A stretch of 64,000 bases of DNA from Tenacibaculum pelagium (GTDB lineage: Bacteria; Bacteroidota; Bacteroidia; Flavobacteriales; Flavobacteriaceae): NCBI RefSeq assembly GCF_014062345.1, contig NZ_JACGLS010000003.1, positions 124,001 through 188,000 of the forward strand, given 5' to 3'. The position numbers were made by a program, and so were the translations under genes. Below, in pieces: positions 1 through 5,624 of this stretch. Position 1 is the first letter of the stretch; each line of letters opens with the position of its first letter. Below the pieces are notes generated by a model that saw only the letters and a program-made list of their open reading frames with translations, was not told the DNA's origin and searched no databases.

Positions 1-878
1 GCATCCACAAAAATTTCAGGAAGCGGGTGTTTTCCTAAATAACTTTCAATAAAATTAATTTGTTGATTAATTATTTCTGTAGTTACTTTAGTTGGGATAC
101 TCTTTATGTAAGCATCGGTTTTAATTTCTTTGTTTTTGATTTTAAAAGAGGTGAACCTTCCTTGAGTACTTATGTTTAGGATAATATCTTTTTTCTTTGT
201 TCCAATAAGAAAGTAATTGATATCATTTTCTCTTTTTGTTTTGTATTGATATAGATTGCTTTCAACAGTGTAGTTTTTAGGAACATCAATGTTTATGCTG
301 TAATTAGCAGGTTCTTGGTATAAATCGTTAAGGTTTAAATTGCTCATTGTTTGCCATTTTTCTTTAAAAATAGCTGGTACTATATTCCAAAAACGTAAAT
401 GATAACCATTTTTAATTTTTCCGTATCCGGTATATTTTGCATTAGGAATTTTTACAGTGTACGTAGTAGATAAAACCAAACTATCTTTAGGTAGTAAAGT
501 TTTGTTTAGTATTACTTCAATAATGTCAGATTGATTTTTTTTCTCTTTAAAAGAAACTTGTTTAGAGTTTATAGTTAGATTTTTAATTTTAGAATATCCG
601 CGATCTTTTGCATCAGAAAAATAGAAATCTTTTCTATAGTCGTCAATAAATCGTTTACCTAAGGGAGTGTTATTGTTTTTATAGCTATTTGCCCAATTAT
701 GTAAGAATAAGCTTGTAAGATTAGAAGAGGAATTATTGAAATAAACTGTTTTTTGTTGAATGTGTAAAAGATCGTTTTCAACGTCTAATTTTGCGTTTAT
801 TTCAATTGAATTGGTTTGCGCTGTTGCATGTAAACAGCACAGTAAAAGAAATAAGAAGAGGAGTTTTAATTGTTTCAA
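1..878 (-). CDS. M1-like metallopeptidase (gluzincin family), N-terminal part, truncated by window edge
   Basis: Reading from a TTG at 878-876 the frame stays open for 292 codons to the window edge. Residues 1-20 form a signal peptide (MKQLKLL..., then a hydrophobic stretch ending at ATAQ), so the protein is exported. The rest reads as the beta-rich N-terminal domain of flavobacterial M1/aminopeptidase-N-like proteins (an early 'KLDVENDLLHIQQKTVYFNN' segment). The catalytic HExxH region would lie beyond position 1 and is not visible, so activity is inferred. No in-frame ATG exists near the start, which makes TTG the best choice. The family call rests on recognition only. Confidence 0.6.
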   Translation of the reverse strand, partial: MKQLKLLFLFLLLCCLHATAQTNSIEINAKLDVENDLLHIQQKTVYFNNSSSNLTSLFLHNWANSYKNNNTPLGKRFIDDYRKDFYFSDAKDRGYSKIKNLTINSKQVSFKEKKNQSDIIEVILNKTLLPKDSLVLSTTYTVKIPNAKYTGYGKIKNGYHLRFWNIVPAIFKEKWQTMSNLNLNDLYQEPANYSINIDVPKNYTVESNLYQYKTKRENDINYFLIGTKKKDIILNISTQGRFTSFKIKNKEIKTDAYIKSIPTKVTTEIINQQINFIESYLGKHPLPEIFVD

Positions 879-891
879 TTTAAAAATAAAA

Positions 892-919
892 AAAGCTCGT
901 TGAATATTCAACGAGCTTT
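892..919 (-). terminator. Perfect 14-bp-arm palindrome, terminator after the LOG gene
   Basis: Arms 892-905 and 906-919 are perfectly complementary (AAAGCTCGTTGAAT and its reverse complement). The minus strand continues into a T-rich tract at 881-891. It lies 18 bp after the LOG stop codon and 14 bp before the TTG start of the peptidase gene. Confidence 0.75.
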
Positions 920-936
920 AAATATAAGAGTTATTT

Positions 937-1647
937 TTAGAAATTTGGTTTTAAATCGTATTTAGCATAGAATTTATTGAAATGTTCAACAGCTTCATCT
1001 GCAGTATCTACAACTCTAAATAAATTTAAGTCTTTTTCGCTAATATTTCCTTCTTCTAATAAAGTATTTTTAATCCAGTCGATTAAACCACCCCAGAATT
1101 TTTTACCTACTAAAACAATCGGGAAACGTCCTATTTTATTCGTTTGAATTAAAGTGATTGCCTCAAAAAGTTCATCTAAAGTTCCAAAACCTCCTGGCAT
1201 TACTACAAATCCTTGTGAATATTTTACAAACATTACTTTACGAACAAAAAAGTAATCGAAGTTTAAGTTTTTGTCATGATCAATCCAAGGATTGTCGTGC
1301 TGCTCGAAAGGTAGCTCGATGTTTAATCCAACAGAAGTTCCTTTTCCTCTATCTGCACCTTTATTACCTGCTTCCATAATACCTGGCCCACCACCGGTAA
1401 TAACTCCAAATCCGTTTTGAGTTAATTTATAACCAACTTCTTCAGCTAATTTATAATATGGGTGATCTGTTTTTGTACGTGCAGAACCAAAAATAGAAAC
1501 ACAAGGTCCTATTTTACTTAGTTTTTCATATCCTTCAACAAACTCAGCCATAATTTTAAATATCGCCCAAGAGTCGTTTGTTTTTATTTCGTTCCAGGTT
1601 TTTGTCTGTAATTTTTCTTTTATTTTTCTATCATCATTCGGACTCAT
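937..1647 (-). CDS. LOG family (TIGR00730) Rossmann-fold nucleoside 5'-monophosphate phosphoribohydrolase
   Basis: This 236-residue cytosolic protein carries the LOG-family motifs GGGPGIMEAGNKGA (about residues 85-98) and PGGFGTLDELFEA (about 151-163). In plant and bacterial LOG enzymes these bind and hydrolyse cytokinin-type or other nucleoside monophosphates to free base and ribose phosphate. Older annotation called such proteins lysine decarboxylases, which is generally considered wrong. Length suits the long bacterial LOG subgroup. It is a single gene: a terminator follows and the peptide locus terminator lies upstream. The physiological substrate is unknown. Confidence 0.9.
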   Translation of the reverse strand: MSPNDDRKIKEKLQTKTWNEIKTNDSWAIFKIMAEFVEGYEKLSKIGPCVSIFGSARTKTDHPYYKLAEEVGYKLTQNGFGVITGGGPGIMEAGNKGADRGKGTSVGLNIELPFEQHDNPWIDHDKNLNFDYFFVRKVMFVKYSQGFVVMPGGFGTLDELFEAITLIQTNKIGRFPIVLVGKKFWGGLIDWIKNTLLEEGNISEKDLNLFRVVDTADEAVEHFNKFYAKYDLKPNF

Positions 1648-1763
1648 ATCTCAAACTTTTTATATTAATTTAAACAATTTATCTTGCTAAATTTACTTTT
1701 TTAGCAAGCCTGCTAATTTAGTTTTTTTTAATGATAGATGAAATAATAATAGTATAAAATTAA

Positions 1764-1789
1764 AAAAGCGAAAGTAACCTTTCGCTTTT
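1764..1789 (-). terminator. Terminator closing the peptide locus
   Basis: AAAAGCGAAAG (1764-1774) pairs with CTTTCGCTTTT (1779-1789) around a TAAC loop; the minus strand then runs into T-rich sequence. It is the 3' end of the last precursor run and lies 27 bp after the stop of the last precursor. Confidence 0.8.
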
Positions 1790-1815
1790 ATATATTAATG
1801 CTGTTTAATAGGTCT

Positions 1816-2019
1816 TTAAATAAGACACAAACACACAGCCTCTACAGGTATGTTATCAGACATAATATAACGTCCTTGACCTCTAGGGCAATCGTGATTC
1901 CCAGAACAAGGTTTGTAAGAATCTGTACAAGGTCCAGTAGGAGGGCGTAAACCTCCGTTAATTTCTTTTTGTTCAGCTTTATTTAAAGCTTTTCCTAAGT
2001 TTAAAATTGACTTTTTCAT
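1816..2019 (-). CDS. Double-glycine leader Cys-rich peptide precursor 1 (last gene of run 3)
   Basis: The 67-residue product starts at the conserved MKKSILNLGKALNKAEQK leader (ATG at 2019), although the frame is open further upstream. The leader ends INGG, so a C39 peptidase would release a 44-residue core. The core has five Cys spaced C-x6-C-x5-C-x18-C-x1-C. An odd number means one thiol stays free or pairs between chains. The CxC tail is unlike the other cores. Start chosen because all twelve precursors share this Met. The sequence matches no peptide I know. Confidence 0.85.
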   Translation of the reverse strand: MKKSILNLGKALNKAEQKEINGGLRPPTGPCTDSYKPCSGNHDCPRGQGRYIMSDNIPVEAVCLCLI

Positions 2020-2042
2020 TTTACTATAAATGATTTTTAAAT

Positions 2043-2282
2043 CTAAACATAATAGCATTTACCATCTCTGCAAACACCTGTAACAAAAACTAATCCATTT
2101 TGATCTGGCCCACCAAGAGGATCAAAAGGTCCCATGTTATAGTCAGGATTTGGCATATTAATGCACATTGTTTCAAGGCAGTCAATTAGTGAATCGCTAG
2201 GTAGAGTACCGTCTCCAGCATTAATGCTTTTTTGTTCAGCTTTATTTAAAGCTTTTCCTAAATTTAAAATTGATTTTTTCAT
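2043..2282 (-). CDS. Leader-containing Cys-rich precursor 2, with Asn-Ala-Gly at the cleavage site
   Basis: The 79-residue product has the standard leader from ATG at 2282, but it ends INAG instead of INGG. C39 peptidases usually tolerate Gly-Ala or Ala-Gly, so cleavage remains plausible. The 56-residue core is acidic and Pro/Gly/Asn-rich, with four Cys in a symmetrical C-x4-C-x30-C-x4-C layout, suggesting two short loops or two cross-bridges. The preceding gene's stop codon ends 1 nt upstream of this ATG, so translation may be coupled. Confidence 0.83.
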   Translation of the reverse strand: MKKSILNLGKALNKAEQKSINAGDGTLPSDSLIDCLETMCINMPNPDYNMGPFDPLGGPDQNGLVFVTGVCRDGKCYYV

Positions 2283-2283
2283 T

Positions 2284-2460
2284 TTATGAGCAGTATGGTT
2301 GGAAAAAAGCATGAGTAGTATCTATACAAGTTCCTTGAGAGCAACAATCATACCTTCCAGAGCATTGTTCAGAGCTAGTACATCTAAAAAAGCCACCATT
2401 AACTGCTTTTTGTTCAGCCTTGTTTAAAGCATTCCCTAAGTTTAAAATTGATTTTTTCAT
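2284..2460 (-). CDS. Leader-containing Cys-rich precursor 3, knottin-like core
   Basis: The 58-residue product starts at the shared Met (2460) and has a leader ending VNGG. The 35-residue core has six Cys in the order C-x5-C-x5-CC-x4-C-x11-C, which is the Cys framework of inhibitor-cystine-knot miniproteins (C-C-CC-C-C). Its first part also shares the C-x5-C...C-x4-C spacing of precursors 7, 9, 11 and 12. The fold is inferred from spacing alone. It follows precursor 4 by 11 nt. Confidence 0.85.
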   Translation of the reverse strand: MKKSILNLGNALNKAEQKAVNGGFFRCTSSEQCSGRYDCCSQGTCIDTTHAFFQPYCS

Positions 2461-2471
2461 TTTAAAATAAT

Positions 2472-2681
2472 TTAAATTAAAGGAGCACAAAACCCGTTAG
2501 AAATTTGCCCTAAGCATAACTTTCTAGTATCCATTCCTTTTGGAGTATATGTGCACTCTCCACCACCAATATCATTATAAATACTAGAACCGTTACAAGG
2601 ATTTATAAACATTCCTCCGTTAATTGATTTTTGTTCCGCTTTATTTAAAGCATTTCCTAAGTTTAAAATTGATTTTTTCAT
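2472..2681 (-). CDS. Leader-containing Cys-rich precursor 4 (first gene of run 3)
   Basis: The 69-residue product starts at the shared Met (2681); the leader ends INGG. The 46-residue core has four Cys, C-x13-C-x12-C-x8-C. It aligns with the precursor at 5310-5531: both have NPC near the start, a Tyr-Asn/Thr-Asn and Gly-rich centre, C-[TS]-Y, and a C-x-GQI-x-NG-x-C ending. It is the first gene after the repeat element at 2711-2762, the same position its paralogue holds after the element at 5557-5612. Confidence 0.85.
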   Translation of the reverse strand: MKKSILNLGNALNKAEQKSINGGMFINPCNGSSIYNDIGGGECTYTPKGMDTRKLCLGQISNGFCAPLI

Positions 2682-2710
2682 AATTTTAAAATAATTTAAA
2701 TTGATTAAAT

Positions 2711-2762
2711 CCTTGATCATTTAAAGACACTCAAGGTTTATGTCTATTCTTCGCGAGAAAAT
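2711..2762 (-). repeat. Pre-precursor repeat element, copy 1
   Basis: This lies between the HlyD stop and precursor 4. On the minus strand it reads: a TTCT-CGCGA-AGAA block, then AGACAT and GTGTCT arms (with one T-G wobble) around a loop containing CCTTGA, then TCAAGG (plus 2711-2716 and 2731-2736), which is complementary to the loop. It can form either a hairpin between CCTTGA and TCAAGG or an H-type pseudoknot. Related copies are at 5557-5612, 8263-8304 and, in part, 4601-4628. Confidence 0.75.
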
Positions 2763-2766
2763 ATTT

Positions 2767-4056
2767 TTATTTTACAATATTTCTTAGTTGATAGAAAAAA
2801 CGTTCTATCAACCGTAAATCTTCAGTTATGATATCTGCTGTACCTTTCATTTCTTGTCTAAATGCAATTGTTTTATCGTAGGTAGTTTTTAAGTTTTGAG
2901 GTAGTTCTACATCAATTAAATAATTACCTTCTTCATCTGGAGTTAATGAAATTGATTTTACTTTTCCGTTAAGTTCACCAAATTCATCAGAAGGATAATT
3001 CAATAATTTTATTTGCACTTTTTGTCCTTTTTTTATTTTTCCTGAATTAGCAGCAGGCGCTTTTATTTTACCAACAAATGAATTCTCTTCATCAGGAATA
3101 ATGGTAAAAATTAATTCACCGGATTTTACTGTTTGATTTTTACTCCAAAAAGATAAAAAAGATACTTTTCCGTTTATAGATGATATTAAAGCATATTGTT
3201 TTTCCCAATCTTTAATGGCCTTTTTTAAATATAAAAACGATTGAATAGCTTTCTTTTTAAGCCTACTATCATTTTGAGTTTTTTTAATAGAAGTACCTTC
3301 TAGGTTTTTAGAAGAGTTATTAATTAGCTCTCTCATTTGAGAAATGGAGTTCTCTAAACTTTTATAAGATCTTTTTGCTTGTAATAATTCGATTTCTTTT
3401 AATTCTTTTTCTTTAGCAGAAATAACTCCTTCTTCATATAGTTTTATACTACGTTCACGGTCTATTTCTTTAAATTCTAATTCTTTTTTGTTTAAATCTT
3501 TTTGAGATAATAAAATTTGTAATCTTCCACGAGCTTCAATAACTGACATTCTGTTAGCAAAAGTTTCCGATTTATAGGGTGCTAGTTTATTGTTTAATGT
3601 GTATTCAGAATAATCATTTTCAAACTGAGAAAAGCTAGAAGTAATATCACCTAAGATAAGAAAAGGTAGTTTTTCGATAGGAAAAGAAAAGTTTTCTTGA
3701 TGAATTTCTATAGTGTCGGTAATACTTTTTAAAAGTAATACATCTTTGTAGGATGCACTATTTTCTATAATAGCTAATACTTCATTTTTTGAAACGCTCT
3801 TTTCATCAGTAGTTAAAAAAGTTTGAAATTGCCCAGTAGATTTAGCATATATTTTTTCAGGAGGAAAAGATGTTGTTACCATTACTTGAGTAGAAATAAC
3901 ATCTGGATATTTTACAAACCATGAGATGAATAAAAGCATCACAATTAATCCTAAGAATAAAGTATTTCCCCAACGAATCATCCAATTGGGAACATGACTT
4001 AAAATTTCTTGTACTTCTTCGCTGCGTATTTCTATATCTTGACTAGTATGTGGCAT
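2767..4056 (-). CDS. HlyD-family periplasmic adaptor for peptide export
   Basis: This 429-residue protein has a short cytosolic tail, one membrane segment near residues 30-48, a split lipoyl/barrel-sandwich half (around 70-100), a long charged coiled coil (about 170-285), a second lipoyl half and a beta-barrel (around 290-400). This is the layout of membrane fusion proteins of type I secretion and bacteriocin export. It should link the C39 ABC transporter at 5625-7811 to an outer-membrane channel, not encoded here. It lies between precursor runs 2 and 3, 57 nt after precursor 5, with a hairpin in the gap. Confidence 0.92.
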   Translation of the reverse strand: MPHTSQDIEIRSEEVQEILSHVPNWMIRWGNTLFLGLIVMLLFISWFVKYPDVISTQVMVTTSFPPEKIYAKSTGQFQTFLTTDEKSVSKNEVLAIIENSASYKDVLLLKSITDTIEIHQENFSFPIEKLPFLILGDITSSFSQFENDYSEYTLNNKLAPYKSETFANRMSVIEARGRLQILLSQKDLNKKELEFKEIDRERSIKLYEEGVISAKEKELKEIELLQAKRSYKSLENSISQMRELINNSSKNLEGTSIKKTQNDSRLKKKAIQSFLYLKKAIKDWEKQYALISSINGKVSFLSFWSKNQTVKSGELIFTIIPDEENSFVGKIKAPAANSGKIKKGQKVQIKLLNYPSDEFGELNGKVKSISLTPDEEGNYLIDVELPQNLKTTYDKTIAFRQEMKGTADIITEDLRLIERFFYQLRNIVK

Positions 4057-4067
4057 ATTTTTATTTA

Positions 4068-4096
4068 AAGGGAGTTATAAATTAACTAACTCCCTT
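4068..4096 (-). terminator. Hairpin between precursor run 2 and the HlyD gene
   Basis: AAGGGAGTTA (4068-4077) pairs with TAACTCCCTT (4087-4096). The minus strand then reads TTTAAATAAAAA before the HlyD start. The T-run is imperfect, so it is likely a partial terminator or a 3'-end stabiliser that lowers expression of HlyD relative to the precursors. Confidence 0.6.
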
Positions 4097-4113
4097 ATGA
4101 TTATGTGTTGAAA

Positions 4114-4344
4114 TTATAAAGCGCAAATAGGTTGTGTTCCATTAGAACACAGGTCATCACAATGAGTTCTTACCCAGAAGCCTCCGAATTTTCCATATTC
4201 TCTACAAACACCCCAATTACCTGAGTCTCCGCTTCCACCTCCAGAGCCTCCGCCGTCGCCTGATATAGGGTCAGTTCCTCCGTTAATTTGTTTTTGCTCT
4301 ACCTTATTTAAAGCTTTTCCTAAATTTAAAATTGATTTTTTCAT
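4114..4344 (-). CDS. Leader-containing Cys-rich precursor 5 (last of run 2), Gly/Ser spacer
   Basis: The 76-residue product has a leader ending INGG and a 53-residue core. The core starts with an Asp/Gly/Ser-rich flexible stretch of about 20 residues, followed by a Cys module C-x14-C-x3-C-x7-C with several aromatic residues. The flexible stretch looks like a linker that keeps the Cys module away from the cleavage site. The gene follows precursor 6 by 10 nt and ends just before the hairpin preceding HlyD. Confidence 0.85.
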   Translation of the reverse strand: MKKSILNLGKALNKVEQKQINGGTDPISGDGGGSGGGSGDSGNWGVCREYGKFGGFWVRTHCDDLCSNGTQPICAL

Positions 4345-4354
4345 AATTTTAGTA

Positions 4355-4576
4355 TTAATTAAGACAACATTGATTATTATTTATAGTCCCTCTACAATGA
4401 TCTCCGTATCCAAATAGGACAGCGCATACATCTCCGTTTTCGTTCCCAGCAGACACCCAATTATTTGAATAACATGCTCCTGATTTACAGAATGGACCAA
4501 AAACTTTCCCTCCGTTAACTTCTTTTTGCTCCGCTTTATTTAAAGCTTTACCTAAATTTAAAATTGATTTTTTCAT
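4355..4576 (-). CDS. Leader-containing Cys-rich precursor 6
   Basis: The 73-residue product has a leader ending VNGG and a 50-residue core with six Cys, C-x4-C-x15-C-x9-C-x8-CC. Its C-terminal C-x-G-x-I-x-N-x-x-CC-[LV]-N matches precursor 10 and, more loosely, precursor 4, so these three form one paralogous group. Like them it is preceded by a CCTTGA/TCAAGG hairpin (4601-4628). The gap of 79 nt to the previous precursor is the longest inside any run. Confidence 0.85.
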   Translation of the reverse strand: MKKSILNLGKALNKAEQKEVNGGKVFGPFCKSGACYSNNWVSAGNENGDVCAVLFGYGDHCRGTINNNQCCLN

Positions 4577-4600
4577 TTCTTTGATTTAAAATTTATTAAA

Positions 4601-4628
4601 ACCTTGAAAGGTTTAAGATGTTCAAGGT
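4601..4628 (-). repeat. Partial copy of the pre-precursor hairpin
   Basis: ACCTTGA (plus 4601-4607) and TCAAGGT (4622-4628) form a 7-bp hairpin with a 14-nt loop, matching the third block of the elements at 2711 and 5557. The TCGCGA block and the AGACAC/GTGTCT hairpin are missing. It lies upstream of precursor 6. Confidence 0.65.
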
Positions 4629-4655
4629 GTATATGTATTTATTAGAAACTTGTTG

Positions 4656-4901
4656 TTAAATGTATATACAGCAAGTGTCATGTTCATCAATACAAAATCT
4701 TGTAGGGATAGTGCATCCTCCACCATTACCTGATCCAGGTCCAGGTCCAGATCCATTTGAGTGGCAAAAATGATTGGAGCAATAGCTTCCAGAAGGGCAA
4801 TCTCCGTCTGCATCACAAAATCCTATAGGCCCACCACCGTTAATTGCTTTTTGTTCAGTTTTATTTAAGACATTTCCTAAGTTTAAAATTGATTTTTTCA
4901 T
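4656..4901 (-). CDS. Leader-containing Cys-rich precursor 7, eight Cys
   Basis: The 81-residue product is the longest precursor. The leader ends INGG and the core of 58 residues carries eight Cys: C-x5-C-x5-C-x4-C-x16-C-x6-C-x6-CC. Two Cys modules are joined by a Gly/Ser/Pro/Asn linker. The first module (DGDCPSGSYC) shares the C-x5-C...C-x4-C spacing of precursors 3, 9, 11 and 12. The second ends in CC, as in precursor 6 and 10. It may be a two-domain product. Confidence 0.85.
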   Translation of the reverse strand: MKKSILNLGNVLNKTEQKAINGGGPIGFCDADGDCPSGSYCSNHFCHSNGSGPGPGSGNGGGCTIPTRFCIDEHDTCCIYI

Positions 4902-4926
4902 CTTGAGTTATTTTTAAAAGTTATAA

Positions 4927-5142
4927 TTATGGATTCATTGGAGCTGTCATACAAGTATACCCACAACCAGCAACATATACCCAAGGACTTATGCAATTTA
5001 CATTAGCGACAGGTTGTTCATAACAACCTTTGCTGTTAGGTCCATCATTATTCTCTCCTTCACCACGCTCTCTACCACCATTAATTATTTTTTGCTCTAA
5101 TTTATTAAGAGCTTTTCCTAGATTTAATATTGATTTTTTCAT
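4927..5142 (-). CDS. Leader-containing Cys-rich precursor 8
   Basis: The 71-residue product has a leader ending INGG. The 48-residue core opens with a charged RERGEGE segment and an Asn/Asp/Gly-rich stretch, followed by four Cys: C-x9-C-x9-C-x3-C. The C-x3-C pair recalls precursor 5, but no convincing alignment exists. It lies 25 nt before precursor 7 and 15 nt after precursor 9 in the direction of transcription. Confidence 0.84.
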   Translation of the reverse strand: MKKSILNLGKALNKLEQKIINGGRERGEGENNDGPNSKGCYEQPVANVNCISPWVYVAGCGYTCMTAPMNP

Positions 5143-5157
5143 TTTGTTATTTTAATA

Positions 5158-5298
5158 TTATCTACATTGAAATTCGGCACATAAATGGCTAGTCTTTATA
5201 CATTCACCATTTATGAAGCATTTAAACCGACCGCCTGCAACAGATTTTTGTTCAGTTTTATTTAAAGTTTTCCCTAAGTTTAAAATTGATTTTTTCAT
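5158..5298 (-). CDS. Leader-containing Cys-rich precursor 9, minimal 23-residue core
   Basis: The 46-residue product is the smallest. The start is the shared Met at 5298; the frame is open to 5352 but the extra residues are unlike any leader. The leader ends VAGG. The basic 23-residue core has four Cys, C-x5-C-x6-C-x4-C, ending CAEFQC, and is clearly related to precursor 12 (C-x7-C-x6-C-x4-C, CAEFYC). It follows precursor 10 by 11 nt, mirroring precursor 3 after precursor 4. Confidence 0.84.
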   Translation of the reverse strand: MKKSILNLGKTLNKTEQKSVAGGRFKCFINGECIKTSHLCAEFQCR

Positions 5299-5309
5299 AT
5301 TTCTGTATT

Positions 5310-5531
5310 TTAATTTACACAACATAATCCATTTTGAATTTGCCCTGAACATCTACCTCCTGGAAAAGGGGCTCCGAAAATTGTTCCGTTTGCAGGGTAT
5401 GAACATGTACCAGCTCCATCGTTAGTATACTCAGAAGAACAAGGACATGGGTTTTTAAACCCTCCACCAAAAACGTTTTTTTGCTCTGATTTGTTTAGGT
5501 TTTTACCTAAGTTTAAAATTGTTTTTTTCAT
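5310..5531 (-). CDS. Leader-containing Cys-rich precursor 10 (first gene of run 2)
   Basis: The 73-residue product has the most divergent leader (MKKTILNLGKNLNKSEQK, ending FGG). The 50-residue core holds six Cys, C-x1-C-x11-C-x17-C-x8-CC, and aligns with precursor 4 over NPC, the central C-[ST]-Y-x-x-x-G and the ending C-x-GQI-x-NG-x-C. Compared with precursor 4 it has two extra Cys (CxC at the start and CC at the end), consistent with gain of an extra disulfide. It directly follows the element at 5557-5612. Confidence 0.85.
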   Translation of the reverse strand: MKKTILNLGKNLNKSEQKNVFGGGFKNPCPCSSEYTNDGAGTCSYPANGTIFGAPFPGGRCSGQIQNGLCCVN

Positions 5532-5556
5532 TTTTTTAATGATTTAAATTTAATTA

Positions 5557-5612
5557 AACCCTTGAACGGTTTAAAGACACTCAAGGGTTGTGTCTATTCT
5601 TCGCGAGAGAAT
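5557..5612 (-). repeat. Pre-precursor repeat element, copy 2 (best-formed)
   Basis: This lies between the ABC exporter stop and precursor 10. On the minus strand: ATTCT-CTCGCGA-AGAAT block, AGACAC/GTGTCT hairpin with a 9-nt loop AACCCTTGA, then TCAAGGGTT (plus arms 5557-5565 and 5581-5589), a 9-bp complement to the loop. Compared with copy 1, the CCTTGA/TCAAGG arms are extended on both sides together (CCCTTGA with TCAAGGG), which is compensatory change supporting a real RNA pairing. Confidence 0.78.
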
Positions 5613-5624
5613 GTTTTATATATT

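Noticed and set aside
1158..1379. Plus-strand frame inside the LOG gene
   Set aside because: Antisense shadow of the LOG GGGPGIME and PGGFGT region.
4601..4628. Rho-independent terminator before precursor 6
   Set aside because: The stem is followed by TTTTAATAAATTTT on the minus strand, but it matches the block of the pre-precursor elements, so it was classed with them.
4622..4816. Open frame with a repeated Asp-Leu stretch overlapping precursor 7
   Set aside because: It is on the same strand in another frame; the precursor frame has the conserved leader and Cys pattern, so this is a shadow of its Gly/Pro-rich linker.
5213..5425. Plus-strand open frame across precursors 9 and 10
   Set aside because: Antisense of two leader-bearing genes without any recognisable features.
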